Virus record (IMG/VR): IMGVR_UViG_3300042562_000149
Location: 1 to 33,659 of that record
Source of the DNA: a virus
Strand: one strand, 5' to 3'
DNA length: 33,659 bases
Below the pieces are notes generated by a model. It worked only from the letters and a program-made list of their open reading frames with translations. It made no database searches and was not told the origin of the DNA. Shown one piece after another: positions 15,036 through 20,750 of this stretch; within the stretch, counting starts at the first letter, position 1; every line of letters begins with the position of its first letter. A program made the position numbers and the translations under genes.

Positions 15036-15200
15036 ATGTATAAAGAAATTTTAAATAAACTAAAGGTTTCAGAATCAATAAATGTAATATCACATTTTCA
15101 AGTCTGGCGTAATAACGCTAGTCAGTTACGCAAAGAAACAGGTAGAGTTTTTCATATAAGAGAGGTAAAAAATCAATGCCTTATTATTCGTATACTGTAA
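15036..15200 (+). CDS. Small protein, possible regulator, 54 aa
   Basis: ATG 15036 opens a frame ending TAA 15198-15200. The product reads MYKEILNKLKVSESINV, a polar middle with WRNNASQLRKETGRVFHIREV, and ends CLIIRIL. The basic L-R-K-E-T-G-R-x-F-x-I-R segment is shared by many short Bacteroidetes phage proteins of this length that lie at operon starts and may bind DNA, but I cannot name the family. It is the first gene after the lysis operon and may belong to the early region. Confidence 0.6.
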   Translation: MYKEILNKLKVSESINVISHFQVWRNNASQLRKETGRVFHIREVKNQCLIIRIL

Positions 15201-15230
15201 AATTGTTGTTACGTTAAAATATATATTTTT

Positions 15231-15267
15231 TATTTTGCTGGTTATTAAAATAACTTTTGTATATTTA
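15231..15267 (+). promoter_or_regulatory. Possible early promoter
   Basis: TTTTG at 15233-15237 and TATATTTA at 15260-15267 resemble the Bacteroidetes -33 and -7 boxes, with 22 bases between. An alternative -7 box, TAACTTTT at 15251, also exists. The 11-base string TATATTTATAC at 15260 recurs exactly at 18189, ahead of the second pseudoknot RNA, which supports a promoter role. It would drive the run of small genes from 15303. Confidence 0.4.
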
Positions 15268-15290
15268 TACCATGCAATAAAGCATAAAAA

Positions 15291-15305
15291 AAACTTGCAA
15301 AAATG
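15291..15305 (+). promoter_or_regulatory. Conserved leader motif AAACTTGCA before a start codon, copy 1
   Basis: AAACTTGCA followed by A residues and ATG (15303) occurs ahead of three successive small genes (15291, about 15530 and 15818). All are immediately upstream of the ATG, so this is likely a translation-initiation or mRNA-binding element. Confidence 0.5.
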
Positions 15306-15524
15306 AAAACACTAAATGAATTATTCCAACTGTTTGCAGACGCAACAAAACAAAAAGACAAAGTATTTATTAACTACTCTGGTCATGTAAATAAGATTTA
15401 TATAACTTATTACTTATTTGGGTGGAGCAGAGAAGAAAGTAACATTAAATATGAATGTGAAGTAGTATTAAATGAAGCAGGTATTCAAGAAGCATACTGG
15501 TTTTTATATAACAAACTTAACTAA
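15303..15524 (+). CDS. Small protein of unknown function, 73 aa
   Basis: It opens MKTLNELFQLFADATKQKD, a helix, followed by beta-type FINYSGHVNKIYITYYLFGW and a helix near the C-terminus (EAGIQEAYWFLYNKL). The size and alpha-beta-alpha pattern suggest a compact single domain. The ATG follows the AAACTTGCA leader motif. It is likely an early gene. Not recognised. Confidence 0.6.
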   Translation: MKTLNELFQLFADATKQKDKVFINYSGHVNKIYITYYLFGWSREESNIKYECEVVLNEAGIQEAYWFLYNKLN

Positions 15525-15529
15525 TAATA

Positions 15530-15545
15530 AAACTTGCAAAAAATG
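15530..15545 (+). promoter_or_regulatory. Conserved leader motif AAACTTGCA, copy 2
   Basis: AAACTTGCA with a following A-run ends at the ATG at 15543. The TTG inside the motif is in frame with the gene and could mislead gene callers into a start at 15534; the conserved motif argues that ATG 15543 is real. Confidence 0.5.
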
Positions 15546-15731
15546 AAAACAGGCACAGAATTAAAAGTAACAAGCAACATAAAAGAGCGTACTTTTAGGA
15601 TAAAAAAAAATAATACAATTTATAAAACCATTAGAATGAGCAAAGAGGATTTTAATGATGCTGATAATTGGACTGCTAATGACTGGCAATCTTTTTTAAA
15701 TAAAACACACGAATATTTTATAATTAAATAA
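15543..15731 (+). CDS. Small protein of unknown function, 62 aa
   Basis: The ATG at 15543 is preferred over an in-frame TTG at 15534 because that TTG belongs to the repeated AAACTTGCA leader motif. The product is basic and beta-rich at the N-terminus (ELKVTSNIKERTFRIKKN) then has a helical end (SKEDFNDADNWTANDWQ). Its stop shares its last base with the first paired base of the folded RNA at 15731. Not recognised. Confidence 0.55.
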   Translation: MKTGTELKVTSNIKERTFRIKKNNTIYKTIRMSKEDFNDADNWTANDWQSFLNKTHEYFIIK

Positions 15732-15813
15732 ACATTCCTGTTCCTGCAAGTCAGGAATATGCCGCCTCGCTTGATTAGTCAAGCGGGGATTAGGCAGTAC
15801 CGGGATGTTCCGG
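15731..15813 (+). ncRNA. GC-rich folded RNA element (three-way-junction-like)
   Basis: The 98-base gap between two small genes is clearly GC-richer than its surroundings and folds on inspection. Stem 1 pairs AACATTCC (15731-15738) with GGGATGTT (15802-15809). Stem 2 pairs TTCCTG (15741-15746) with CAGGAA (15752-15757) across a 5-base loop. Stem 3 pairs CCTCGCTTGA (15765-15774) with TCAAGCGGGG (15779-15788) across TTAG, extended below an internal loop by TGCC/GGCA (15760-63/15793-96). A competing hairpin CCGG-GATGTT-CCGG (15800-15813) would break stem 1 and allow ATTCCTG/CAGGAAT instead, so two alternate folds exist. It has no tRNA features. It may be a switch or processed RNA; function unknown. 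Confidence 0.6.
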
Positions 15814-15817
15814 ATAA

Positions 15818-15832
15818 AACTTGCATAAAATG
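15818..15832 (+). promoter_or_regulatory. Conserved leader motif AAACTTGCA, copy 3
   Basis: AAACTTGCATAAAATG directly joins the folded RNA to the start codon at 15830. As in copy 2, the internal TTG is in frame but unlikely to be the start. Confidence 0.5.
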
Positions 15833-16087
15833 AGTATACTAAAAGAAATCAAAACAAAGTACCCAGACTGCTATTACGATGCAGACATGGATGCTATTTA
15901 TTGGAACGATCAGACAATAGCAGAGGATGCTAAAGACCTAATCGAAGATCATTACGAGGGTAAGAAAACCTGGACTACTGGTAGATCTGGAAATCCAGAA
16001 GATGATACAAGGGAGCCATGTTCAGGAGAAGATTACATAATAGCAGAATTAAACCACGATTATCATTACGCATTTGACCAGATATGA
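15830..16087 (+). CDS. Small acidic protein of unknown function, 85 aa
   Basis: The start at ATG 15830 is chosen because the in-frame TTG at 15821 lies in the leader motif. The product is acidic, with many Asp, Glu, Tyr and Trp residues (KYPDCYYDADMDAIYWND, then EDAKDLIEDHYEG and SGEDYIIAELNHDYHYAFDQ). Such Asp/Tyr-rich small proteins are common in phage early regions; DNA mimicry is possible but only speculation. It overlaps the next gene by 4 bases (ATGA). Confidence 0.6.
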   Translation: MSILKEIKTKYPDCYYDADMDAIYWNDQTIAEDAKDLIEDHYEGKKTWTTGRSGNPEDDTREPCSGEDYIIAELNHDYHYAFDQI

Positions 16088-16305
16088 AACTAATAAATAG
16101 ACTAAGTCCAGAGCATTTATTAATGCTAAAGGCTGAAGAAATTAATTACCCAGAAACAACTAAAAGATTAATAGAAGAATTATCAAATACTACACATTGG
16201 GTAGATTTAAAATATTCAACAATTTGTAAATTAGTATTTAATTTAGGAATAAAAGATTATTCACCAAGCACAATAGATAAAATATTTGATAATGTTAGCA
16301 ATTAA
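16084..16305 (+). CDS. Small helical protein of unknown function, 73 aa
   Basis: The sequence is predicted to be mostly helical: LSPEHLLMLKAEEINYP, RLIEELSNTTHWVDLKY, and a C-terminal SPSTIDKIFDNVSN. The start overlaps the upstream stop by 4 bases and the end overlaps the next gene by 14, so it belongs to the same operon. Not recognised. Confidence 0.6.
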   Translation: MKLINRLSPEHLLMLKAEEINYPETTKRLIEELSNTTHWVDLKYSTICKLVFNLGIKDYSPSTIDKIFDNVSN

Positions 16306-16525
16306 ATCAACAGTATACCCAGATGGATTTAGAATCCTATGGGTAAATGGAATGCCTAAGCATCCAGAATTAATAATGGATAGTCAGCTTTATAATCGAT
16401 GGGCGGTCTATATTCACAACATGGTGTTTAATATTAAAGGCGTTAACAAGGTAAGATCTGGAGGAGTATGCTATTCAGATGGACAGGATTCAGCTTTAAG
16501 ATTAGCTAAAGAAATATTAAGATAA
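16292..16525 (+). CDS. Small protein of unknown function, 77 aa
   Basis: ATG 16292 is preferred over an upstream in-frame TTG at 16286. The product has beta strands early (AIKSTVYPDGFRILWVNG), PKHPELIMDSQLYNRWAVY in the middle and a C-terminal GQDSALRLAKEILR helix. It is the last gene before the promoter and pseudoknot RNA at 16548-16659. Not recognised. Confidence 0.6.
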   Translation: MLAIKSTVYPDGFRILWVNGMPKHPELIMDSQLYNRWAVYIHNMVFNIKGVNKVRSGGVCYSDGQDSALRLAKEILR

Positions 16526-16547
16526 AAATATTATTTATCATGTTTTA

Positions 16548-16578
16548 TTTGTATTTATAAATTATTTTTATAACTTTA
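16548..16578 (+). promoter_or_regulatory. Bacteroidetes-type promoter (TTTG-N19-TAACTTTA)
   Basis: A TTTG at 16548-16551 is followed after exactly 19 bases by TAACTTTA at 16571-16578, seven of eight positions of the TAnnTTTG -7 box. This is the best promoter in the window. The expected start point, about 5-7 bases downstream, falls on the first base of the pseudoknot RNA (16585), tying the two together. Confidence 0.65.
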
Positions 16579-16584
16579 TAACAA

Positions 16585-16659
16585 TGTCCACATTCATAAA
16601 CCAAAAACACATAACGTATAGCCTGATAGGAGTGGACACCTTGAAGGCATACGTTTTTT
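16585..16659 (+). ncRNA. H-type pseudoknot RNA with terminal U-tract, copy 1
   Basis: Stem P1 pairs TGTCCAC (16585-16591) with GTGGACA (16632-16638). Stem P2 pairs AACGTATAGCC (16613-16623) with GGCATACGTT (16646-16655), 10 pairs with one bulged A. The strands interleave, which makes a pseudoknot. Loop 1 is 21 bases and A-rich. Loop 2 is TGATAGGA and loop 3 is CCTTGAA; both recur nearly unchanged in the copy at 18210, while stem sequences differ yet still pair. P2 runs into TTTTTT (16654-16659) like an intrinsic terminator. It lies between a good promoter and the ERF gene (ATG 16664), so it is either a 5' leader control element or an independent small RNA. Confidence 0.72.
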
Positions 16660-16663
16660 CATT

Positions 16664-17203
16664 ATGGAAAAATCAGAAACAATTACAAGCCTAGCGAAAG
16701 CCTTAATAGACTTTCAGGGAAGAGTTCAGAAGATTTCAAAGGATGCTAAAAATCCATTCTTTAAATCAAATTATGCATCCTTGTCAAACATTCAAGATGC
16801 AATTAGCAAACCACTAGCAGAGTCAGGACTAGCTTATTCCCAGATGCCTAGCGGAGTAAATGGATTATCTACTATTCTAATTCATGCAGAATCAGGAGAG
16901 TATTTAATAGATACGTTTATTATGCCAGTAAGTAAGCCAAACGATCCTCAAGCAGTAGGTTCAGCCATTACCTATGCAAAGCGTTATGCATTAACTGGAG
17001 TACTAGGATTAAACATAGATGATGATGATGATGGAAACAAAGCCTCTCAGGATGTTAGACCATGGCTTAATCCAAATACAGATAAATGGACATCAGTAAT
17101 TAAAGCATTACAGGATGGATATACAATGGATGTAATATTAAAAAAATATAAGATTAGTACGGATAACCAGATGTTATTAGAAAAGGAGGTTACAAATGTC
17201 TAA
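16664..17203 (+). CDS. erf: ERF-family single-strand annealing protein, 179 aa
   Basis: ERF superfamily recombinases anneal complementary single strands and support recombination-dependent phage replication or genome circularisation. The signature is clear: KALIDFQGRVQKISKDAKNP, then YASLSNIQDAISKPLAESGL, STILIHAESGEYL, and GSAITYAKRYALTGVLGL, followed by an acidic run of five Asp (around residues 125). The C-terminal 50 residues are a likely regulatory or partner-binding extension. It overlaps the next gene by 8 bases. It is the first gene downstream of the pseudoknot RNA, which may control it. Confidence 0.92.
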   Translation: MEKSETITSLAKALIDFQGRVQKISKDAKNPFFKSNYASLSNIQDAISKPLAESGLAYSQMPSGVNGLSTILIHAESGEYLIDTFIMPVSKPNDPQAVGSAITYAKRYALTGVLGLNIDDDDDGNKASQDVRPWLNPNTDKWTSVIKALQDGYTMDVILKKYKISTDNQMLLEKEVTNV

Positions 17204-17630
17204 TGAATTACTAGAGTTAACAGGCATAATGTATGCACCTGATTTTACAAAAAAACAAGCTGAGCAGACAGGCATTAATTTAATTAATAAACTATTTGAG
17301 GATGGCAATCAAACTCCAGTACAGTTCTATTCTAACATAGCCAGATTAAAAGCAGTAATAGATTCAGCAGACAGAGCATTTAGAGATCGTTTAAACCTAT
17401 CAGCTACTGATAGCTATAATGGGGTTCTATTTACGCCAAAAAACGGAGCGGAGAGCCTTAATTATGATGATGATGATATATATGTACTGCTAGAGAATAA
17501 ACTTAAGCAAAGGCAAGAATTATTAAAGATGGCAAGTAAATCAGATGATATAATATTTGATTCTGATGGATGCGAGGTGCCAAAAGTGAGTAAGAAATAT
17601 AATAAGTCATCAATAGTAATTACGTTTTAA
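17196..17630 (+). CDS. ERF-associated protein of unknown function, 144 aa
   Basis: It overlaps erf by 8 bases. The sequence has a helical first half (KQAEQTGINLINKLFEDGN, QFYSNIARLKAVIDSADRAF), RDRLNLSATDSYNGVLFTPK, then a conserved LNYDDDDIYVLLENKLKQRQ and a polar tail. Proteins of this pattern often neighbour recombination genes in Bacteroidetes phages. It may be an accessory factor for the annealing protein, but no function is known to me. Confidence 0.65.
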   Translation: MSNELLELTGIMYAPDFTKKQAEQTGINLINKLFEDGNQTPVQFYSNIARLKAVIDSADRAFRDRLNLSATDSYNGVLFTPKNGAESLNYDDDDIYVLLENKLKQRQELLKMASKSDDIIFDSDGCEVPKVSKKYNKSSIVITF

Positions 17631-17632
17631 CT

Positions 17633-17824
17633 ATGAAAAATATTTTAGATAAAAAGAGAATTGCAAAAGCATTAGAGATGATAGTCGGGCAAAATAAAAG
17701 TCCGGCGGATGTTAGCAGGAAAATGAAAATATCAATGCCGGGCGTTTGCAGATGGATGACAAAGTATTGGTTTTATCAGAAGCCAATTAACCCAGTAGTT
17801 ATAACCTTAAAATCAGATGTATGA
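17633..17824 (+). CDS. Small helix-turn-helix protein, 63 aa
   Basis: Residues about 9-43 (RIAKALEMIVGQNKSPADVS, then RKMKISMPGVCRWMTKYWF) form a helix-turn-helix of the transposase/Xre-like kind, with S-P-A-D-V-S-R-K-M-K as the turn and first helix and S-M-P-G-V-C-R-W-M as the recognition helix. The basic surface fits DNA binding. It overlaps the next gene by 4 bases. It could regulate the replication region. Confidence 0.65.
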   Translation: MKNILDKKRIAKALEMIVGQNKSPADVSRKMKISMPGVCRWMTKYWFYQKPINPVVITLKSDV

Positions 17825-18171
17825 ATCACAGAGAATTATATGGTCATTCAATAAGAGATGGATTTAATAAATTTATTTCTAAAAATCCTCATATTTACAA
17901 ATCATTTGAGGAACAAGCATTTAGAGCAATAAAAAAGGGTAGGACTAAAATTAGTTCAGATCTAATAATTAATTATATACGATGGGAACAGTTTATAGAA
18001 AGTTCTGATGAACATTTTAAAATTAATAATAGTTACTCAGCTTATATAGCAAGGTTTTTTATACAACAAAATCCTGAATATAAAGATTTATTTAATTTTA
18101 GAAAGTTAAGAAATGAGGAGGATGGTCAATATATGTCTATTGATGAAAATGGTCAAATATCATTTCTGTAA
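17821..18171 (+). CDS. Conserved phage replication-region protein, 116 aa
   Basis: The pattern HSIRDGFNKFISKNPHIYKS, a R-A-I-K-K-G-R-T-K-I-S-S-D segment, INYIRWEQFIES and F-K-I-N-N-S-Y-S-A-Y-I-A-R-F-F matches a widespread but uncharacterised phage family whose members carry an I-R-W-E and an N-N-x-Y-x-x-x-Y-A-R signature. They usually sit in replication/recombination blocks, as here. Mainly helical; role unknown. Confidence 0.7.
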   Translation: MNHRELYGHSIRDGFNKFISKNPHIYKSFEEQAFRAIKKGRTKISSDLIINYIRWEQFIESSDEHFKINNSYSAYIARFFIQQNPEYKDLFNFRKLRNEEDGQYMSIDENGQISFL

Positions 18172-18196
18172 ATATCAAATATTTTTTCTATATTTA
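18165..18196 (+). promoter_or_regulatory. Probable promoter before pseudoknot copy 2
   Basis: TATATTTA (18189-18196) resembles the -7 box, with a degenerate TCTG at 18165-18168 in place of TTTG, 20 bases upstream. The 11-base TATATTTATAC is identical to that at 15260. A start site near 18201-18204 would lie just before pseudoknot stem P1 at 18210. Confidence 0.48.
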
Positions 18197-18209
18197 TACT
18201 AATGGCTGA

Positions 18210-18290
18210 CTTCGACAACAAGCTGATTATAAAACATTTAAACCCTTTGGGTAGATAGGAGTCGAAGCCTTGAAACCTAAGGGGTTTTTT
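18210..18290 (+). ncRNA. H-type pseudoknot RNA with terminal U-tract, copy 2
   Basis: Stem P1 pairs CTTCGAC (18210-18216) with GTCGAAG (18261-18267). Stem P2 pairs AAACCCTTTGGG... in the window AAACCCTTTGG with its G neighbour (18240-18251) and CCTAAGGGGTTT (18276-18287), 12 pairs including two G-U. Loop 1 is 23 bases and A-rich. Loop 2 is TAGATAGGA and loop 3 CCTTGAAA, matching copy 1, whereas the stems share no sequence. The U-tract 18285-18290 follows P2. It lies between a promoter-like box and the gene at 18304. Same architecture, same promoter distance and same operon-head position as copy 1. Confidence 0.72.
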
Positions 18291-18303
18291 AATTTAAATA
18301 ACA

Positions 18304-18525
18304 ATGAAAAAACACAATGGTTACAGATCTTGGAATGAATGGAATGTAAGTTTATGGATTAATAATGATGAGGCATTGTATAGGCACGCCTTAGACCTTG
18401 TAGAAAATTTTACTTTATCTCAAGCAACAAAAATATTTATGCACCACCATTGGATAACGCCAGATGGTGCAGATTATAATCGCATTTGCGTTTACAATAC
18501 CCTAAAAGAGCTAAAAAATGGATAA
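18304..18525 (+). CDS. Small conserved phage protein (NGYRSWNEWNVSLWINND motif), 73 aa
   Basis: The opening HNGYRSWNEWNVSLWINNDE followed by ALYRHAL is a sharp motif known from small proteins in many unrelated phages (I believe DUF7249-like). The rest is helical with HHHWITPDG. Trp-rich short proteins of this class have no known function to me. It is the first gene after the second pseudoknot RNA and overlaps the initiator-like gene by 8 bases. Confidence 0.72.
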   Translation: MKKHNGYRSWNEWNVSLWINNDEALYRHALDLVENFTLSQATKIFMHHHWITPDGADYNRICVYNTLKELKNG

Positions 18526-19168
18526 GCTGCAATGGTTTAAGTTTACAATTAGCGACTGGGTGATGGGCAAGATTATGAGATGCCCGGAGGTTACACAAGC
18601 GAGATTCATCTGGCTATGTTGCCAATACTGGAATAAAGAATGTGCAATGAGTTATGAGGATGCAGAGTTAGAGATCGAAAAAGAACATTTAACTAATTTA
18701 TTAAGCCGAAGGATTATATTATTAGAAGGAGATAAGATAAAAATTAAGTTTCTAGATAACCAATTAATAAACATTTTAGAGGTTAGTAAGGGCAGAAGTA
18801 TAGCAGCTAAAGCTAAATGGGATAAATTCTATGATCAAAAGAAAGATGCAAATGCTATGCAAGTCTATGCAAATGCAGAGCAAATGGATGCAAATGCTAT
18901 GCAAAACGATGCAGATAAGATAAGAGTAGATAAGAAAAGAATATATATACCTACTCTGGAAGAAGTTGAAATTTATTTTAAGGATAATGGCTACACTAGA
19001 GATTCAGCCATAAAGTCTTTTAATTATTATGCTGAGAATAACTGGAAAGATAGCCGGAATAATCAGGTAAAAAACTGGAAGCAGAAAATGCAAGGCGTAT
19101 GGTTTAAAGAAGAAAACAAAATTAAAAACGAGCAACTACCTGCTCACCTAACCAGAGTATTAAATTGA
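18518..19168 (+). CDS. Replication initiator-like protein, 216 aa
   Basis: Residues 1-100 (WFKFTISDWVMGKIMRCPEV, then ARFIWLCCQYWNKECAMSYE) follow the winged-helix, DUF1376/Lin1244-like pattern of phage replication proteins. A linker holds two DANAMQ units (110-115 and 124-129). The C-terminal domain (PTLEEVEIYFKDNGYTRDSA, then FNYYAENNWKDSRNN and WKQKMQGVWF) is typical of Bacteroidetes phage initiator or helicase-loader proteins. It directly precedes the helicase-like ATPase, and the two genes overlap by 4 bases. Confidence 0.7.
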   Translation: MDKLQWFKFTISDWVMGKIMRCPEVTQARFIWLCCQYWNKECAMSYEDAELEIEKEHLTNLLSRRIILLEGDKIKIKFLDNQLINILEVSKGRSIAAKAKWDKFYDQKKDANAMQVYANAEQMDANAMQNDADKIRVDKKRIYIPTLEEVEIYFKDNGYTRDSAIKSFNYYAENNWKDSRNNQVKNWKQKMQGVWFKEENKIKNEQLPAHLTRVLN

Positions 19169-20052
19169 TACGTAAATTTAAAGATATCGCAGATAGCTTA
19201 GAGCTGATGCGCAATACAGGAAATCCTCTGGGTGATCTAACAGGGTTTTACGGACTGGATATGCTTTACACTATAAAGCAAGGTTCTTTTACTTTTATCT
19301 TAGCCGCTCCTCATCATGGTAAATCAGAGTTTGCCTTTGAATTAGCATTTAATCAGGCAAGTAAATACGGCAAAAAATCACTTATATACTCACCAGAGAC
19401 CGGAAGCGTAGAGGATATATATGCCGAGTTTATACATAAATACACAGGTAAGCCATTTTATAAATCTATTACAGGTTGTGTAGAAGATAAAGAATATTAT
19501 CAAGCAATTAATTACATAGACGAAATGTTTAACGTAGTGGATTCAGATGATAAAAGCTACACAATTCCAGAGATTATGAAACTGGTAACGGATGAAAAGA
19601 TAATCATAACAGATCCTTATAACGAATTAAAACACGAAATGAGTACCTATAATGGCAGACAAGATTTATACATAGAGGATATAATAGGTGAAGTAAGGAG
19701 GTACTGTAAAAAGTATAAAAAACATTGGATTATTACGCTACATCCGGCGGCTCAGCAACCGCAAAAAGATGATAAGGGTAATACCTATTACGGAATGCCT
19801 ATGGCAAGAGAGGCAGCCGGAGGGCAAGCGTTGTTACGAAAAGCAATGACATGGATAAATATGTGGAGACCGCCTCATGGAATGAATGACCAGAACGGGC
19901 AACCTTATCCAGATAACATTGTGCTGATAAAAGTTGAAAAAGCAAAACCTAAAGGAGTAGCTATGCGAGGCGAAATGGTTTTACAGTTTGACTGGAAGAG
20001 AAATAGATATTTTGAATTTCCTAAATTATATGCATTTGAACATGAAAAGTAA
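19165..20052 (+). CDS. RecA/DnaB-fold replicative ATPase, 295 aa
   Basis: This is a hexameric helicase-type motor by motif. TTG at 19165 is the likely start: it overlaps the upstream TGA (TTGA) and gives the usual lead-in F-K-D-I-A-D-S-L, whereas the next Met is residue 15. The Walker A variant is AAPHHGKS (47-54), then a strand SLIYSPETGS, and a Walker B-like IIITDPYNEL, followed by TLHPAAQQP. There is no DnaG-binding N-terminal domain and the protein is much shorter than DnaB (about 450). It probably uses a host primase. A recombinase/RadA-like role is an alternative. Confidence 0.78.
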   Translation: MIRKFKDIADSLELMRNTGNPLGDLTGFYGLDMLYTIKQGSFTFILAAPHHGKSEFAFELAFNQASKYGKKSLIYSPETGSVEDIYAEFIHKYTGKPFYKSITGCVEDKEYYQAINYIDEMFNVVDSDDKSYTIPEIMKLVTDEKIIITDPYNELKHEMSTYNGRQDLYIEDIIGEVRRYCKKYKKHWIITLHPAAQQPQKDDKGNTYYGMPMAREAAGGQALLRKAMTWINMWRPPHGMNDQNGQPYPDNIVLIKVEKAKPKGVAMRGEMVLQFDWKRNRYFEFPKLYAFEHEK

Positions 20053-20386
20053 AGAGCAAATGGAGTTAGAAGCTGAGGCTTATGCCTTACACTTCCAAGA
20101 TAAAATAAAGACTTCTGAGAAACTTTTATTATTTGCAAGTATACTATGTCACCTTGATGGAGATGTATTCTTATATCGCATGAAAAGTGGATTAAATGAC
20201 AAGATACAGGAAGTTATAGATAGGAACGAAGAATTAAAACAGATATACGATCACTTTTACATAATGTCTGAGCAGATAGAACAATATAAAATAATGCTGC
20301 ACAAAAACAATAGCCGTATGTTAGCAATGGAATTAGAGAATGAAAAAGTAACTAAATTATTAACTAATTATCAGCAATGGGGTTAA
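20042..20386 (+). CDS. Coiled-coil protein of unknown function, 114 aa
   Basis: ATG 20042 (MKSKEQMELEAEAYALHFQ) is taken as start; ATG 20030 and an earlier in-frame start at 19988 would lie deeper in the helicase gene. The sequence is nearly all helix: KLLLFASILCHLDGDV, KIQEVIDRNEELKQIYD, then a coiled-coil QIEQYKIMLHKNNSRMLAME. It overlaps the helicase by 11 bases and the nuclease gene by 10. Not recognised. Confidence 0.6.
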   Translation: MKSKEQMELEAEAYALHFQDKIKTSEKLLLFASILCHLDGDVFLYRMKSGLNDKIQEVIDRNEELKQIYDHFYIMSEQIEQYKIMLHKNNSRMLAMELENEKVTKLLTNYQQWG

Positions 20387-20697
20387 AATATAAAAACATA
20401 AAAACAATAATAAACGGAATAGCCTTTGATAGTAAAAAAGAAGCCGGGTATTATGGAATACTTAGGCTTAAAGAAAAGGCTAGGTTAATACAAAGATTTG
20501 AGATGCAAGTTAGGTATGATCTGGTAGTGAACGGAATAATGATATGCTTTTATAAAGCTGATTTTGTTACGTATAAGCATGGTAAAGTCTTTGAGGTTAT
20601 TGATGTTAAGTCTAAAATGACTAAGAGTTTACCTGTTTATAGATTAAAGAAAAAATTATTAAAAGCAATTTATAATATTGATATTGTAGAAATTTAA
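20377..20697 (+). CDS. DUF1064 nuclease-like protein, 106 aa
   Basis: The layout is that of DUF1064, a PD-(D/E)XK-type fold with likely Holliday-junction or flap nuclease activity. IAFDSKKEAGYYGIL holds the N-terminal acidic residue. FEMQVRYDL, YKADFVTYKHG (catalytic Asp) and VFEVIDVKSKMT (E-x-x-D-V-K) supply the active site, and VYRLKKKLL closes the domain. It ends the replication block and probably resolves recombination intermediates before packaging. Confidence 0.82.
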   Translation: MGLKYKNIKTIINGIAFDSKKEAGYYGILRLKEKARLIQRFEMQVRYDLVVNGIMICFYKADFVTYKHGKVFEVIDVKSKMTKSLPVYRLKKKLLKAIYNIDIVEI

Positions 20698-20705
20698 TAT
20701 ATTTG
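20698..20705 (+). promoter_or_regulatory. Probable -7 box (TATATTTG)
   Basis: TATATTTG is a full TAnnTTTG match in the 53-base gap before the accessory island. A TTG at 20678-20680 is 17 bases upstream. Downstream, CAGGCA (20724-20729) pairs with TGCCTG (20738-20743) as a small hairpin in the leader of the ParB-like gene at 20751. Confidence 0.42.
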
Positions 20706-20750
20706 AAAAAAACAGGCAAAGAGCAGGCAAAAAATTATGCCTGATGGCAC

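Noticed and set aside
15241-15300. Third copy of the pseudoknot RNA near the 15260 promoter
   Set aside because: The region has small ATGC/GCAT pairing but lacks the GATAGGA and CCTTGAA joiners and the P1/P2 interleaving.
15731-15813. Cloverleaf-like folding that might be a tRNA
   Set aside because: There is no TTC-R-A T-loop, no anticodon arm with a 7-base loop, no CCA end and stem lengths are wrong.
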